53,772 nucleotides of DNA from Clostridiales bacterium. Lineage in GTDB: Bacteria > Bacillota > Clostridia > Christensenellales > CAG-138. The stretch's first letter is position 1; each line of letters opens with the position of its first letter. The position numbers and the translations under genes were made by a program. Shown here piece by piece: positions 24,069-31,547 of this stretch. The DNA is taken from contig JAILRE010000037.1 in the NCBI GenBank assembly GCA_024698505.1, positions 1-53,772 on the forward strand, written 5' to 3'. The notes beneath the pieces were generated by a model. That model saw only the letters and a list, made by a program, of their open reading frames with translations. It was not told the origin of the DNA and ran no database searches.

Positions 24069-25196
24069 ATGAAGCGAACAACCGCCCTTATCATCTGCTT
24101 ATGCATGCTCGCCGCGCTTTTCGGCTGCGGTAAAAAGCCGTCCTCGGAAGGCCTCGGCAACGGCTGGGAGCCCGTCTTGAAAACGGAGCTCGGCTTTGCG
24201 CACGAGTTTTCCATTGAGGAGTACGAGGGCGGCTACAAGCTCGTCTCCATCAACGAGGGCGGCAGGTTCCTCATCGTGCCCGAGGGCAAGACCGCGCCCA
24301 AGGGGATCGCCCCCGATATTGCCGTTTTGAAGCAGCCCGTGAAGAACATCTACCTTGCGGCGACAGCGGTCATGTGCCTGTTCGACGGGCTCGGAAGGCT
24401 CGACGCGATACGCCTGTCCGGCACCAAGGCGGAAGGCTGGTACATAGAAAACGCGCGCGCCGCAATGGAGGCGGGCTCTATACTCTACGCGGGCAAATAC
24501 TCCCAGCCCGACTACGAGCTGATCTTGAAGGAGGGCTGCCCCCTCGCCATCGAATCGGGCATGATAGGGCACGCCTCGGACGTGAAGGCGCAGCTTGAAA
24601 AGCTCGGCGTGCCCGTGCTCGTCGACCGTTCGAGCTACGAGACGCACCCCCTGGGACGCACCGAATGGATTAAGCTCTACGGCGCGCTGCTGGGAGAAGA
24701 GGAAAAAGCCGACGCGCTCTTTAACGAGCAGGTCGGACTCATGAACAGCGTCGGCGGCGAAAAGACCGGAAAGACCGTCGCCTTCTTCCGCATAAGCGGG
24801 ACGGGCTACGCCGTGGCGAGGAAGTCCGGCGACTACGTGAGCCGTATGATCGCGCTCGCGGGCGGCGAATACGCTTTCAGGGACCTTGGCGACGACTCCG
24901 CCATGGCGACGGTCAACGTCGAGATGGAGACCTTTTTTGCGACCGCGCGCGAAGCCGATATCGTCATCTACAACAGCACGATCGGCGGCGAAGTAAAGAA
25001 TATGGACGAGTTCCTCGCCCTCAATCCGCTTATGAAGGAGCTGAAGGCGGCAAAGAACGGCGCCGTCTGGTGCACGCGCGAGAGCATGTATCAGCAGACG
25101 CTCAACATAGGACGGATGATAAGCGAGATAAACGTCATCCTGAACGCCGCTCCCGGCGACGATCCGGAGCTCGTCTACTTTTTCAGGCTGAAATGA
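24069..25196 (+). CDS. ABC transporter substrate-binding lipoprotein (BtuF/FecB type)
   Basis: A 375-aa class III binding protein with lipobox LFGC (Cys about 20). It has the two-lobe features of the family: ending of lobe one with YLAATAVMCLFDGLGRLDAI and LAIESGMIGHASDVKAQLEKLGVPVLVD (about 155-182), and lobe two with TVAFFRISG and GGEYAFRDLG. It should capture a corrinoid (possibly a siderophore-like compound) and hand it to the BtuC/BtuD-type transporter encoded divergently. AGGTGAT ribosome site. Confidence 0.88.
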   Translation: MKRTTALIICLCMLAALFGCGKKPSSEGLGNGWEPVLKTELGFAHEFSIEEYEGGYKLVSINEGGRFLIVPEGKTAPKGIAPDIAVLKQPVKNIYLAATAVMCLFDGLGRLDAIRLSGTKAEGWYIENARAAMEAGSILYAGKYSQPDYELILKEGCPLAIESGMIGHASDVKAQLEKLGVPVLVDRSSYETHPLGRTEWIKLYGALLGEEEKADALFNEQVGLMNSVGGEKTGKTVAFFRISGTGYAVARKSGDYVSRMIALAGGEYAFRDLGDDSAMATVNVEMETFFATAREADIVIYNSTIGGEVKNMDEFLALNPLMKELKAAKNGAVWCTRESMYQQTLNIGRMISEINVILNAAPGDDPELVYFFRLK

Positions 25197-25221
25197 CCGA
25201 CTGCAAAAAAGGAGAAAACGA

Positions 25222-25527
25222 ATGCTCAGCTTAAACTGGCTCAAAAACGAAGATAACGTCGTATACGGAAAGGACGATATGCTCGTCCCCATCCTCGCAA
25301 AGGACCTTGCGATCCCCGACCTTCAAAAGAAGATCGACCAATTCCGCGCCGCGCCCGTAAAGGAAGGCGTCACGATACGCGGAGGCAGACGCTCGAGCGT
25401 ACTGCTTTTCATCCCCGACCTCTACTTCGATACCGACATGGTAATGGGCGCCAACGTCTGGCTCTACCTCGGCGAGATGCGCCCCGCCTACTGCGTTTAT
25501 AAGCCCTGGGATCCCGCGGCCTGCTGA
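25222..25527 (+). CDS. 101-aa protein at the end of the riboswitch operon
   Basis: A soluble 101-aa protein, start at 25222 with AAGGAG 8 nt upstream, 25 nt after the binding-protein gene, and followed by a terminator, so it belongs to the operon. No signal peptide or TM segment. Conserved-looking features are GGRRSSVLLFIPDLYFDTD and the Trp/Tyr/Cys-rich tail YCVYKPWDPAAC. I do not recognise the family. Confidence 0.65.
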   Translation: MLSLNWLKNEDNVVYGKDDMLVPILAKDLAIPDLQKKIDQFRAAPVKEGVTIRGGRRSSVLLFIPDLYFDTDMVMGANVWLYLGEMRPAYCVYKPWDPAAC

Positions 25528-25561
25528 CGGCCGCTACGCGATCACGCAAAACGATAAAAAG

Positions 25562-25599
25562 AAAAGCCCTGATTTTCTTTGCGAAATCAGGGCTTTTTT
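25562..25599 (+). terminator. rho-independent terminator of the chelatase/binding-protein operon
   Basis: AAAGCCCTGATTT pairs with AAATCAGGGCTTT, followed by TTT; an A-rich left flank makes it symmetrical. Confidence 0.9.
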
Positions 25600-25653
25600 G
25601 CGGAGCCTGAAAAAGCAGTTCGAACAGCCCTTTCAGCCTACTCCCATACTTTT

Positions 25654-25682
25654 TTGACTAATTCCGCCTCGCATGTTATAAT
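25654..25682 (+). promoter_or_regulatory. sigma-A promoter
   Basis: TTGACT (25654-25659), 17-bp spacer, TATAAT (25677-25682), about 20 bp before the start of the next gene. Confidence 0.8.
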
Positions 25683-25703
25683 GGCGAAGAAAGGAGGCGC
25701 GCC

Positions 25704-26336
25704 ATGAACACAAAGGATTTCGCCGAGCTCAAATGGTATCAAAAGCCGCTCTTCGTGCTTACGGTCGTCATACTGTCGCCTCTGATAATCATAGGGACGC
25801 TCATCGCGGGGATCGCCGCTCTTTGGGATAAGCTCCGGCAGCCGCATTACAAACGCCTGTACGAAGCCTCCGATTATTACAAGGATCTCGGAGTGGCCTA
25901 CACGCCGTGGGTGTATCGCTCGGAAGAGTACAAGCTCTACAACGCCGCAAGGGGCCTCGGGCTCGAGCTTATCCGCGGCGAGACGACTTACGCCGTATTT
26001 GAAGGAAAGGTCTTCCTGCTTCCCGACCACATAGTTCCGCTTATATTCAGCAGGGAGGACGGCCGTTGGTTTGCCGATCTCGATTCCGATGAGGACGTCC
26101 TGCTTGACAAGGTATTTGAGGAAAAGTGCGCGCTCGTCCTTCCTCAGCACAGGGCGCTGCCTGCGTTTCTTCTCATTGCCGACGATATGGTGTGCTGCGA
26201 CGACGATCCGGATCAGGAGGAGGGGCCCGTCGACGGGGCCGTGCTTCAGACGCTCCCCGATTACGTGAGACACGGAAAGACCTTGTTCTCGGCGCTCACG
26301 GGCGGAGACGATATGGATGAAAAAAACAATGAATAA
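25704..26336 (+). CDS. hypothetical single-TM protein
   Basis: A 210-aa protein with one TM segment near the N-terminus (about 14-36, LFVLTVVILSPLIIIGTLIAG) and a mainly soluble, acidic rest with many Asp/Glu near the end (CCDDDPDQEEG; MDEKNNE at the C-terminus). AAGGAGG ribosome site. The soluble part is not recognisable to me. It stands upstream of an ECF sigma gene but has its own promoter and is separated by the ECF-type promoter at 26362-26387. Confidence 0.7.
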   Translation: MNTKDFAELKWYQKPLFVLTVVILSPLIIIGTLIAGIAALWDKLRQPHYKRLYEASDYYKDLGVAYTPWVYRSEEYKLYNAARGLGLELIRGETTYAVFEGKVFLLPDHIVPLIFSREDGRWFADLDSDEDVLLDKVFEEKCALVLPQHRALPAFLLIADDMVCCDDDPDQEEGPVDGAVLQTLPDYVRHGKTLFSALTGGDDMDEKNNE

Positions 26337-26361
26337 ATAAGAAGTTTTTTTTAACTTTCGG

Positions 26362-26387
26362 GGAACCTTTTGCCCCGCTCGTTCGTT
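26362..26387 (+). promoter_or_regulatory. ECF-type promoter, probably autoregulatory
   Basis: GGAACC (26362-26367), 16-bp spacer, CGTT (26384-26387) fits the classical ECF sigma promoter form (GGAAC-N16-CGTT). It lies 50 bp before an ECF sigma gene. Confidence 0.7.
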
Positions 26388-26438
26388 ATATTAACGAGGT
26401 TCGGCAAGGGGGCTGCAAATTGGAGGGCAATTGCATTA

Positions 26439-26960
26439 ATGCCTGAACGGGATTTCGAAACCATATACGAGAAATACTCCCGGCTTGTTTACTGGGCGGC
26501 ATACAGGGTCCTCTTCGACAAGGAGGCCGCGGAAGACGTTACTCAGAACGTGTTCCTTTCCGTGCTCAAAAACATGGATCAGACGGCGAGCATGTCCGAC
26601 GCGCAGCTCAAGGGCTGGCTATACCGCATTTCGGTGAACGCCGCGCTCGACGTGAAGCGCCGCGGAGGAAAGGAGCTGCTCTCCGACGACCCGCTCGGGC
26701 CGGACGTCGCCGATACGGGCGGCACTCCGGAGGACGAGGTCGTTGAGGAAGACACGCGCGCCGCGGTAAGGAAGCTCCTTAAGGCCATGGATCCCAAGTT
26801 CAGGGAACCTCTTGAAATGTATTATTATTCGGAGATGAGCGTCTCGGATATTGCCGAAGCGCTGGAAATATCGGAAGGAACGGTAAAATCCCGCATGGCC
26901 CGCGGCAGAAAGCTGCTGGCCGAACGCCTGAGAGAAAAGGGTATCGGATATGAGCGATAA
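26439..26960 (+). CDS. RNA polymerase sigma factor, ECF family
   Basis: A 173-aa ECF sigma factor. Region 2 (about 5-75) has DFETIYEKYSRLVYWAAYRVL and KEAAEDVTQNVFLSVLKN; region 4 (about 110-165) has PLEMYYYSEMSVSDIAEALEISEGTVKSRMARGRKLL, the helix-turn-helix. The start at 26439 is downstream of the ECF-type promoter; GGAGGG is 11 nt before it, a long gap. An in-frame ATG-like start at 26370 would be inside that promoter. It overlaps the membrane partner gene by 11 nt. Confidence 0.93.
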   Translation: MPERDFETIYEKYSRLVYWAAYRVLFDKEAAEDVTQNVFLSVLKNMDQTASMSDAQLKGWLYRISVNAALDVKRRGGKELLSDDPLGPDVADTGGTPEDEVVEEDTRAAVRKLLKAMDPKFREPLEMYYYSEMSVSDIAEALEISEGTVKSRMARGRKLLAERLREKGIGYER

Positions 26961-27921
26961 CATCAGAAAAATCGAATTTGAGAACGAGCTTTCCCCCGAG
27001 GAGAACGCCCGAATAGACCGTCTGCTTTCCGAGGTCGCCGAAGAGGACGACGCAAAGGTGGATTATTCCGCCATGCTGAAGGCCATAAAGGCCAAGGCTG
27101 CCGAGGAGGGGATCCTGGTATTCCCCAAGGCTGCGGCGAAGAAGAAAAAGAGAGGGGCGCTTAAGCGCGTATTCATGGGCGTTTCCGCCGCGGCCGCCGT
27201 GTTCGTGCTCGGCTTTACCGCGCTGACCGCGATGAACGTGATCGCCCCCAAGGCCGGCTTCCGCAATCAGGATGCATACGCTCCCGAAGACAACAAGACC
27301 GTGACCGAGAGCGATCACATCCAGGCCAACCGCACGGCCTGCGCCGATTTTACGATCGATCCCAACCTCGTAAAGGAGACCTCCGCCGCGACCGAAGCCC
27401 CCGCAGAGACCGCGTACGTTCGGGAGGCGACTCCCGTGCCCGCAGTTCCCACGGATGAGCCGATCATCGAGACGGCGGAGCCCACCGTCATCCCCACGGA
27501 ATTCGCCACCAAGGGCGGCATGTCGGGCTACGTTGCGATCCCCGGCTTCGGCGAGGAACCCGAGACCGCCGATAAGCTGATGCCCGACGAGATACCCGAA
27601 TTCATGGAGCAGAAGCTTGACGATATCGAGCGCAAGGCCTCTGCCTTCGGCAGCGACGTCGAAGGCGAGCATATCTTCGAGTGCAGGGTCGAGGAGAATC
27701 CCGATCCCGGCATTCCCGTGGGCGTAGCCGTTTACACCGACGGCTACGACGGCAAGCTCAGCTATCTCTGGCGCATCACCGACGAGCTCTGCCTGCGCGT
27801 TGAATTCGTCGGCTTCGACCGCAAGGAGGCCGAAGACCTGCTTGCCGGTCTTGCCGCGGAGAACGGCGGCGTCACCGCGCCCGTCATAACTCCCGAGCCC
27901 GTCACCGAAGAGGAATACTGA
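26950..27921 (+). CDS. putative anti-sigma factor, single-TM
   Basis: A 323-aa protein. Residues 1-70 are cytoplasmic and charged (the probable sigma-binding part), with a KKKKRG stop-transfer-like cluster before a TM segment at about 77-97. Outside are a Thr/Pro/Glu-rich spacer (about 120-185) and a C-terminal domain of about 110 aa. There is no zinc-type anti-sigma HxxxCxxC motif. The role follows from overlap with the sigma gene and topology. Confidence 0.75.
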   Translation: MSDNIRKIEFENELSPEENARIDRLLSEVAEEDDAKVDYSAMLKAIKAKAAEEGILVFPKAAAKKKKRGALKRVFMGVSAAAAVFVLGFTALTAMNVIAPKAGFRNQDAYAPEDNKTVTESDHIQANRTACADFTIDPNLVKETSAATEAPAETAYVREATPVPAVPTDEPIIETAEPTVIPTEFATKGGMSGYVAIPGFGEEPETADKLMPDEIPEFMEQKLDDIERKASAFGSDVEGEHIFECRVEENPDPGIPVGVAVYTDGYDGKLSYLWRITDELCLRVEFVGFDRKEAEDLLAGLAAENGGVTAPVITPEPVTEEEY

Positions 27922-27937
27922 ACCCGACAATAACGCA

Positions 27938-27974
27938 AAAGGCCGGAAGCTAACAGCTCCCGGCCTTTGTTTTT
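27938..27974. terminator. bidirectional terminator
   Basis: AAAGGCCGG (27938-27946) pairs with CCGGCCTTT (27960-27968), followed by TGTTTTT. It separates the sigma operon from the convergent gene at 27982. Confidence 0.85.
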
Positions 27975-27981
27975 ATTCGAT

Positions 27982-28413
27982 TCAGAAGGGCATGCGGGTT
28001 ATATCGCTGCCGATCTGCTCCCTGTCGAGCCTTGCAAGCAGCTCTTCGAAGGGGCATATTATCCTTTCTATGCAGGGGTGGAAATAGAACGTGCAGGCGC
28101 GCTCGTCGTAATTGAACTCATCGCCGTGCTCGCTCCAGAGGATTATGCGCTTGTTGCCCCTTGTGGCGATGGCAAGGCCCAGCTCGGTATGGGTGCCGCT
28201 TCCGCCGGGGAGCAGCACAACGACGAGCTCCGCGTCGCGTACGGCGCGCAGTTCGTTGAATGCCACCTCGCTCATTCTGGCGGCGCCTTCCCTTCTTATA
28301 TCGCCGTTGACCGTCCAGTCATAGGTCTGCTCATGACCGCGGCGCTTCAAAACTTCCGCCAACGCGGAGGCCTTGCCGGCGTTATGGATCCCGGTTGCGA
28401 TGTAAAACCTCAT
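27982..28413 (-). CDS. nucleoside 2-deoxyribosyltransferase-like protein
   Basis: A 143-aa protein. MRFYIATGIHNAGKA at the N-terminus, and VVVLLPGGSGTHTELGLAIA (about 75-94) carry the glycine-rich and Glu features of the nucleoside 2-deoxyribosyltransferase fold; the Glu of THTEL would be the nucleophile position. It may exchange or cleave nucleoside bases. The start at 28413 overlaps the stop of tdk (ATGA). With tdk and the adjacent nucleoside transporter it suggests nucleoside salvage. Confidence 0.75.
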   Translation of the reverse strand: MRFYIATGIHNAGKASALAEVLKRRGHEQTYDWTVNGDIRREGAARMSEVAFNELRAVRDAELVVVLLPGGSGTHTELGLAIATRGNKRIILWSEHGDEFNYDERACTFYFHPCIERIICPFEELLARLDREQIGSDITRMPF

Positions 28414-28973
28414 TTGTGTATCTTCCCTTCCTCCCAATGCTTGCGGCACAGACCGATGTATTTATCGTCCGCGCCGAGAACGACCTGCTCGCCCACGCGG
28501 GTAATGCCGCCCTTGCCGTCCAGCCTCGCGTTCATGATGGCTTTCTTGCCGCACCAGCATATTGTCTTTATTTCCTCAATGGTATCAGCCATTGCCATTA
28601 GCCATTTGCTGCCCTCGAAAAACTCGCCCCTGAAATCGGTACGGAGGCCGTAGCAGATGACGGGGATATTGTATTTGTCGACCAGCTCGATAAGGAGGAA
28701 GACCTCTTCCTTGGTGAGGAACTGCGCCTCGTCTACGATCACGCAGTCGTAGACTTGCTTTTTTATCTCGTTAAGGGGCATCTCGTGGAAGAGCACGCAG
28801 TCATCCTTAAGCCCGCAGCGGGATTTGATGATCCTTTCACCGTCCCTCGTGTCGATGGAGGGCTTGACAAGCAGAGCCTTCTGCCCGCGCTCGCCGTAAT
28901 TGTATTTGACCATTATGGCCTGCGCGGTCTTGGAAGAACTCATTGCTCCGTATCTGAAATACAGCTTTGCCAT
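28410..28973 (-). CDS. tdk: thymidine kinase
   Basis: A 187-aa type II thymidine kinase. It phosphorylates thymidine with ATP. P-loop GAMSSSKT (about 8-15; the usual GK is replaced by SK, a known variant), the Mg/Walker B stretch CVIVDEAQFL (about 83-92), the thymidine loop CYGLRTDFRGEFFEGS (about 113-128), and a zinc site with ICWCGKKA and GLCRKHW near the C-terminus. Start at 28973 is set by GGGAGGG 4 nt upstream; a longer ORF to 29042 is less likely. Confidence 0.94.
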   Translation of the reverse strand: MAKLYFRYGAMSSSKTAQAIMVKYNYGERGQKALLVKPSIDTRDGERIIKSRCGLKDDCVLFHEMPLNEIKKQVYDCVIVDEAQFLTKEEVFLLIELVDKYNIPVICYGLRTDFRGEFFEGSKWLMAMADTIEEIKTICWCGKKAIMNARLDGKGGITRVGEQVVLGADDKYIGLCRKHWEEGKIHK

Positions 28974-29066
28974 TTTCCCTCCCGTGCGGCGTTCGTTCCG
29001 CCGCCGGCAATAACAGCCCTTTGTAAAACATCTATCTTTCAACTGTTATCGCTTGTCATGTGGAGG

Positions 29067-29095
29067 ATTATACCACAAACTTCCCTAAAATGCAA
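29067..29095 (-). promoter_or_regulatory. sigma-A promoter of tdk
   Basis: Minus strand: TTGCAT (29090-29095), 17-bp spacer, TATAAT (29067-29072). Confidence 0.75.
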
Positions 29096-29192
29096 CTGTC
29101 ATGCCATTTTGGGCAGGAATTCGACGATAATTCCCCGAAATACCCTTCAAATCCCCCTTTCGCGCAGTCATTTTGGGAGACCGAGGGAAAAA

Positions 29193-29240
29193 AAGCGCGG
29201 GCCCCGGCAAAAAGGCGGAGCCCGTTTTTCGAGAAAGTTT
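29193..29240 (-). terminator. likely terminator of the BMP transporter operon
   Basis: Minus strand: CGGGCTCCGCC pairs with GG-GGCCCGCG (imperfect stem), followed by CTTTTTTTCCC (plus-strand A-run 29190-29196). Confidence 0.55.
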
Positions 29241-29241
29241 T

Positions 29242-30291
29242 TTACCTCATGCCCTTGTCGTAGGGGATGCCCTCCGCCTTGGGCGCTCTGGACTTCTTGG
29301 ATGTGAAGGCGAGCACCAGCAGGGAGATCAGGTAGGGCAGCATGCGGTAGAAATTCGGGTTGAGCACCTTGCCCCAGGTGGGATCCTTCGAAAGCTCGTA
29401 TAGGAGCTTCACGCCGTCGCCGTTTATGTCGATGGAGCTGTATCCGGCGGCAAGGCATTTGAACATACCGAAGAGCAGCGCGGCAAGCGCGATGTTCAGG
29501 GGCTTCCAGTTGCCGAATATCATAACGGCCAGAGCGAGGAAGCCGAAGCCCGCGACGTCGCCGTTCGACATGCAGTTGGAGGTGGTGAGCGCGTAGACGA
29601 AGCCGCCCATGCCGGCAAGGAAGCCGGAGAAGATGATGCCCGAGTAGCGCATCTTTACGACGTTGATGCCCAGCGAATCGGCCGCCTGCGGATTCTCACC
29701 GCAGGAGCGGAGCCTGAGGCCGAACCTCGTCTTGTAAAGCACGATCGAGCAGATGATGAATATGATTATGCAGAGGTAGGTCGCGAGATAGACCTTGTTA
29801 AGGAAGGTGTTTACGATGAAGCCGTCCTTCTCTCCGAGCCCGAGCATGGCCTTCTTTATCATGAACCATTCCGCCGCGTCGCCCTTGTAGAGCCTGAGCT
29901 CCTCCTGATTGGCGATTATGCGGACGAAGAAGAGCACTATCGCGGGAGCGAGCATGTTCAGCGCGGTGCCGCTGATGGTCTGGTCGGCTTTGAGGTTGAT
30001 CGCCGCAAAGCCCAGCAGCAGCGCGAACAGCGAGCCGAGTATGCCTGCCGCGACCATGCCGAGTATCTCGAACAGCTGCATCGCGCCCCAGTTTGCCGCG
30101 CCGGGCAGCAGCTGGAACACGCCGAGCTTCTGACAGACGTGTACGAAGAGGACTCCGATGAACGCGCCGAATATCATGATGCCCTCGAGAGCGAGGTTGA
30201 TGATACCGCTGCGTTCCGCAAACACGCCGGCAAGCGCGACTATCATGAGGGGGATCGCATAGATAAGAGTCTGTTGGATAAGGTAACTCAT
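29242..30291 (-). CDS. nucleoside ABC transporter permease 2 (NupQ/BmpC-type)
   Basis: A 349-aa permease with about eight to ten TM segments. The family start is seen in LIYAIPLMIVALAGVFAERSGIINLALEGIMIFGAF, and FGLRLRSCGENPQAADSLGINV (about 190-210) is the cytoplasmic loop for the ATPase. It is shorter than permease 1, as usual in these pairs. GGAGGG is 9 nt upstream and the ATG overlaps the permease 1 stop by 1 nt. It probably moves purine or other nucleosides with the neighbouring genes. Confidence 0.9.
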   Translation of the reverse strand: MSYLIQQTLIYAIPLMIVALAGVFAERSGIINLALEGIMIFGAFIGVLFVHVCQKLGVFQLLPGAANWGAMQLFEILGMVAAGILGSLFALLLGFAAINLKADQTISGTALNMLAPAIVLFFVRIIANQEELRLYKGDAAEWFMIKKAMLGLGEKDGFIVNTFLNKVYLATYLCIIIFIICSIVLYKTRFGLRLRSCGENPQAADSLGINVVKMRYSGIIFSGFLAGMGGFVYALTTSNCMSNGDVAGFGFLALAVMIFGNWKPLNIALAALLFGMFKCLAAGYSSIDINGDGVKLLYELSKDPTWGKVLNPNFYRMLPYLISLLVLAFTSKKSRAPKAEGIPYDKGMR

Positions 30292-31547
30292 TATTCATTG
30301 CCCTCCTTTCCGGTATTCGCGGGTACAGGCGGCGTCTTAGCCATCTCCGGTCCGTGGGAAGTTATAACGACGTCGGGTATTTTTTTGATCTCCGCTGCCT
30401 TGAACTTCTTGGAGAGCCAGGTCTTGATGAGGAGGCTGAACGCGGAGAGGTAAACGATAACGGCGATTATAACGTCGGTGATGTATTCGTTATATCCGGT
30501 ATAGAACGAGAGCTTCGAGCCGACAACGTCGAGCGTTGAAAGGAACATGCCCGTGAAGATATTCGCTATCGGGTTGCAGGCGCCGAGGAGCGCTACCGCT
30601 ATGCCCGTGAAGCCTTCGCCGGGGAGCGAGAGGTAGGTCTGCCAATGGAACTCGGTCGAGCCGGAGAGCCAGTAGAGCGAGGCCCCCGCGCCCGCCAGAG
30701 CGCCGGCTATCGCCATGGAGAGCACTATGCTGCGCTTATCCTTGATGCCCGCGTACCTTGCGGCGTGGCGGTTGGAGCCGCAGGCCTTGAGCTCGAAGCC
30801 GAGCGTGGTCTTGGTGAGGAGTATGTAGACGAGAACGGCGATCACTATGACTATGATTATGCCGCCGTCCACCTGCTGTGATTCGGGGAAGAGCTTGTCG
30901 AGGCCCATCTTGGCGGTGGCAACGCCGTTATGGGTCGTCTTCCATATGACCTGAGTCTTGGTGCCCTCGGTGCACTGGAGGCCGCTCCCCTCGAATATCC
31001 ATGTTACGATATTGGCCGCAAGCCAGTTGGTCATTATGCAGGCCAGGACCTCATTTATGTTGAGGAAGGCCTTGAGTATGCCGGGGATGGCGCCCCAGAA
31101 CGCGCCGGCCAGTATGCCGCCCAGGAAGGCGATTATCCATACGATCCAGGGGGCGACTACGGCGGTGTTCATCTTGAGGGCGATGAAGAGCGAGGCCGTG
31201 GTCCCGGCGAGGAACTGACCGGAAGCGCCGATGTTGAACAGGCCCGTTTTATACGCGAGCGAGACCGAGAGACCGGTCATTATGATGGGCACCGCGCGGA
31301 ACAGCATATCGCCGATGTTGGTGGAGTTGAAGCCGAAGAGCAGCCTGCCCGCCTGCTGGCCCTTGGAGAAGAGGCCGAGGAACAGCAGCCTTATGCCCTT
31401 CCATGCTTCGTTAAGGCCGAGCTTCTGATCGACAAGGCCCACGATGAGGATTATGACCGCGCCCGCGAGCAAGCCGATAAGAATGGAAATGAGGGTAGCG
31501 AATACGGATCTTGTGCCGTCTTTGTTGAGGAATCTGTTCAGCTTCAT
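30291..31547 (-). CDS. nucleoside ABC transporter permease 1 (NupP/BmpB-type)
   Basis: A 418-aa permease, about nine TM segments. Features: SLAYKTGLFNIGASGQFLAG (about 95-115), GILKAFLNINEVLACIMTNWLA, and TTLGFELKACGSNRHAARYAGI (about 250-272), the coupling loop. AAGGAGGTGA precedes the ATG. It overlaps the ATPase gene by 4 nt. Confidence 0.9.
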   Translation of the reverse strand: MKLNRFLNKDGTRSVFATLISILIGLLAGAVIILIVGLVDQKLGLNEAWKGIRLLFLGLFSKGQQAGRLLFGFNSTNIGDMLFRAVPIIMTGLSVSLAYKTGLFNIGASGQFLAGTTASLFIALKMNTAVVAPWIVWIIAFLGGILAGAFWGAIPGILKAFLNINEVLACIMTNWLAANIVTWIFEGSGLQCTEGTKTQVIWKTTHNGVATAKMGLDKLFPESQQVDGGIIIVIVIAVLVYILLTKTTLGFELKACGSNRHAARYAGIKDKRSIVLSMAIAGALAGAGASLYWLSGSTEFHWQTYLSLPGEGFTGIAVALLGACNPIANIFTGMFLSTLDVVGSKLSFYTGYNEYITDVIIAVIVYLSAFSLLIKTWLSKKFKAAEIKKIPDVVITSHGPEMAKTPPVPANTGKEGNE

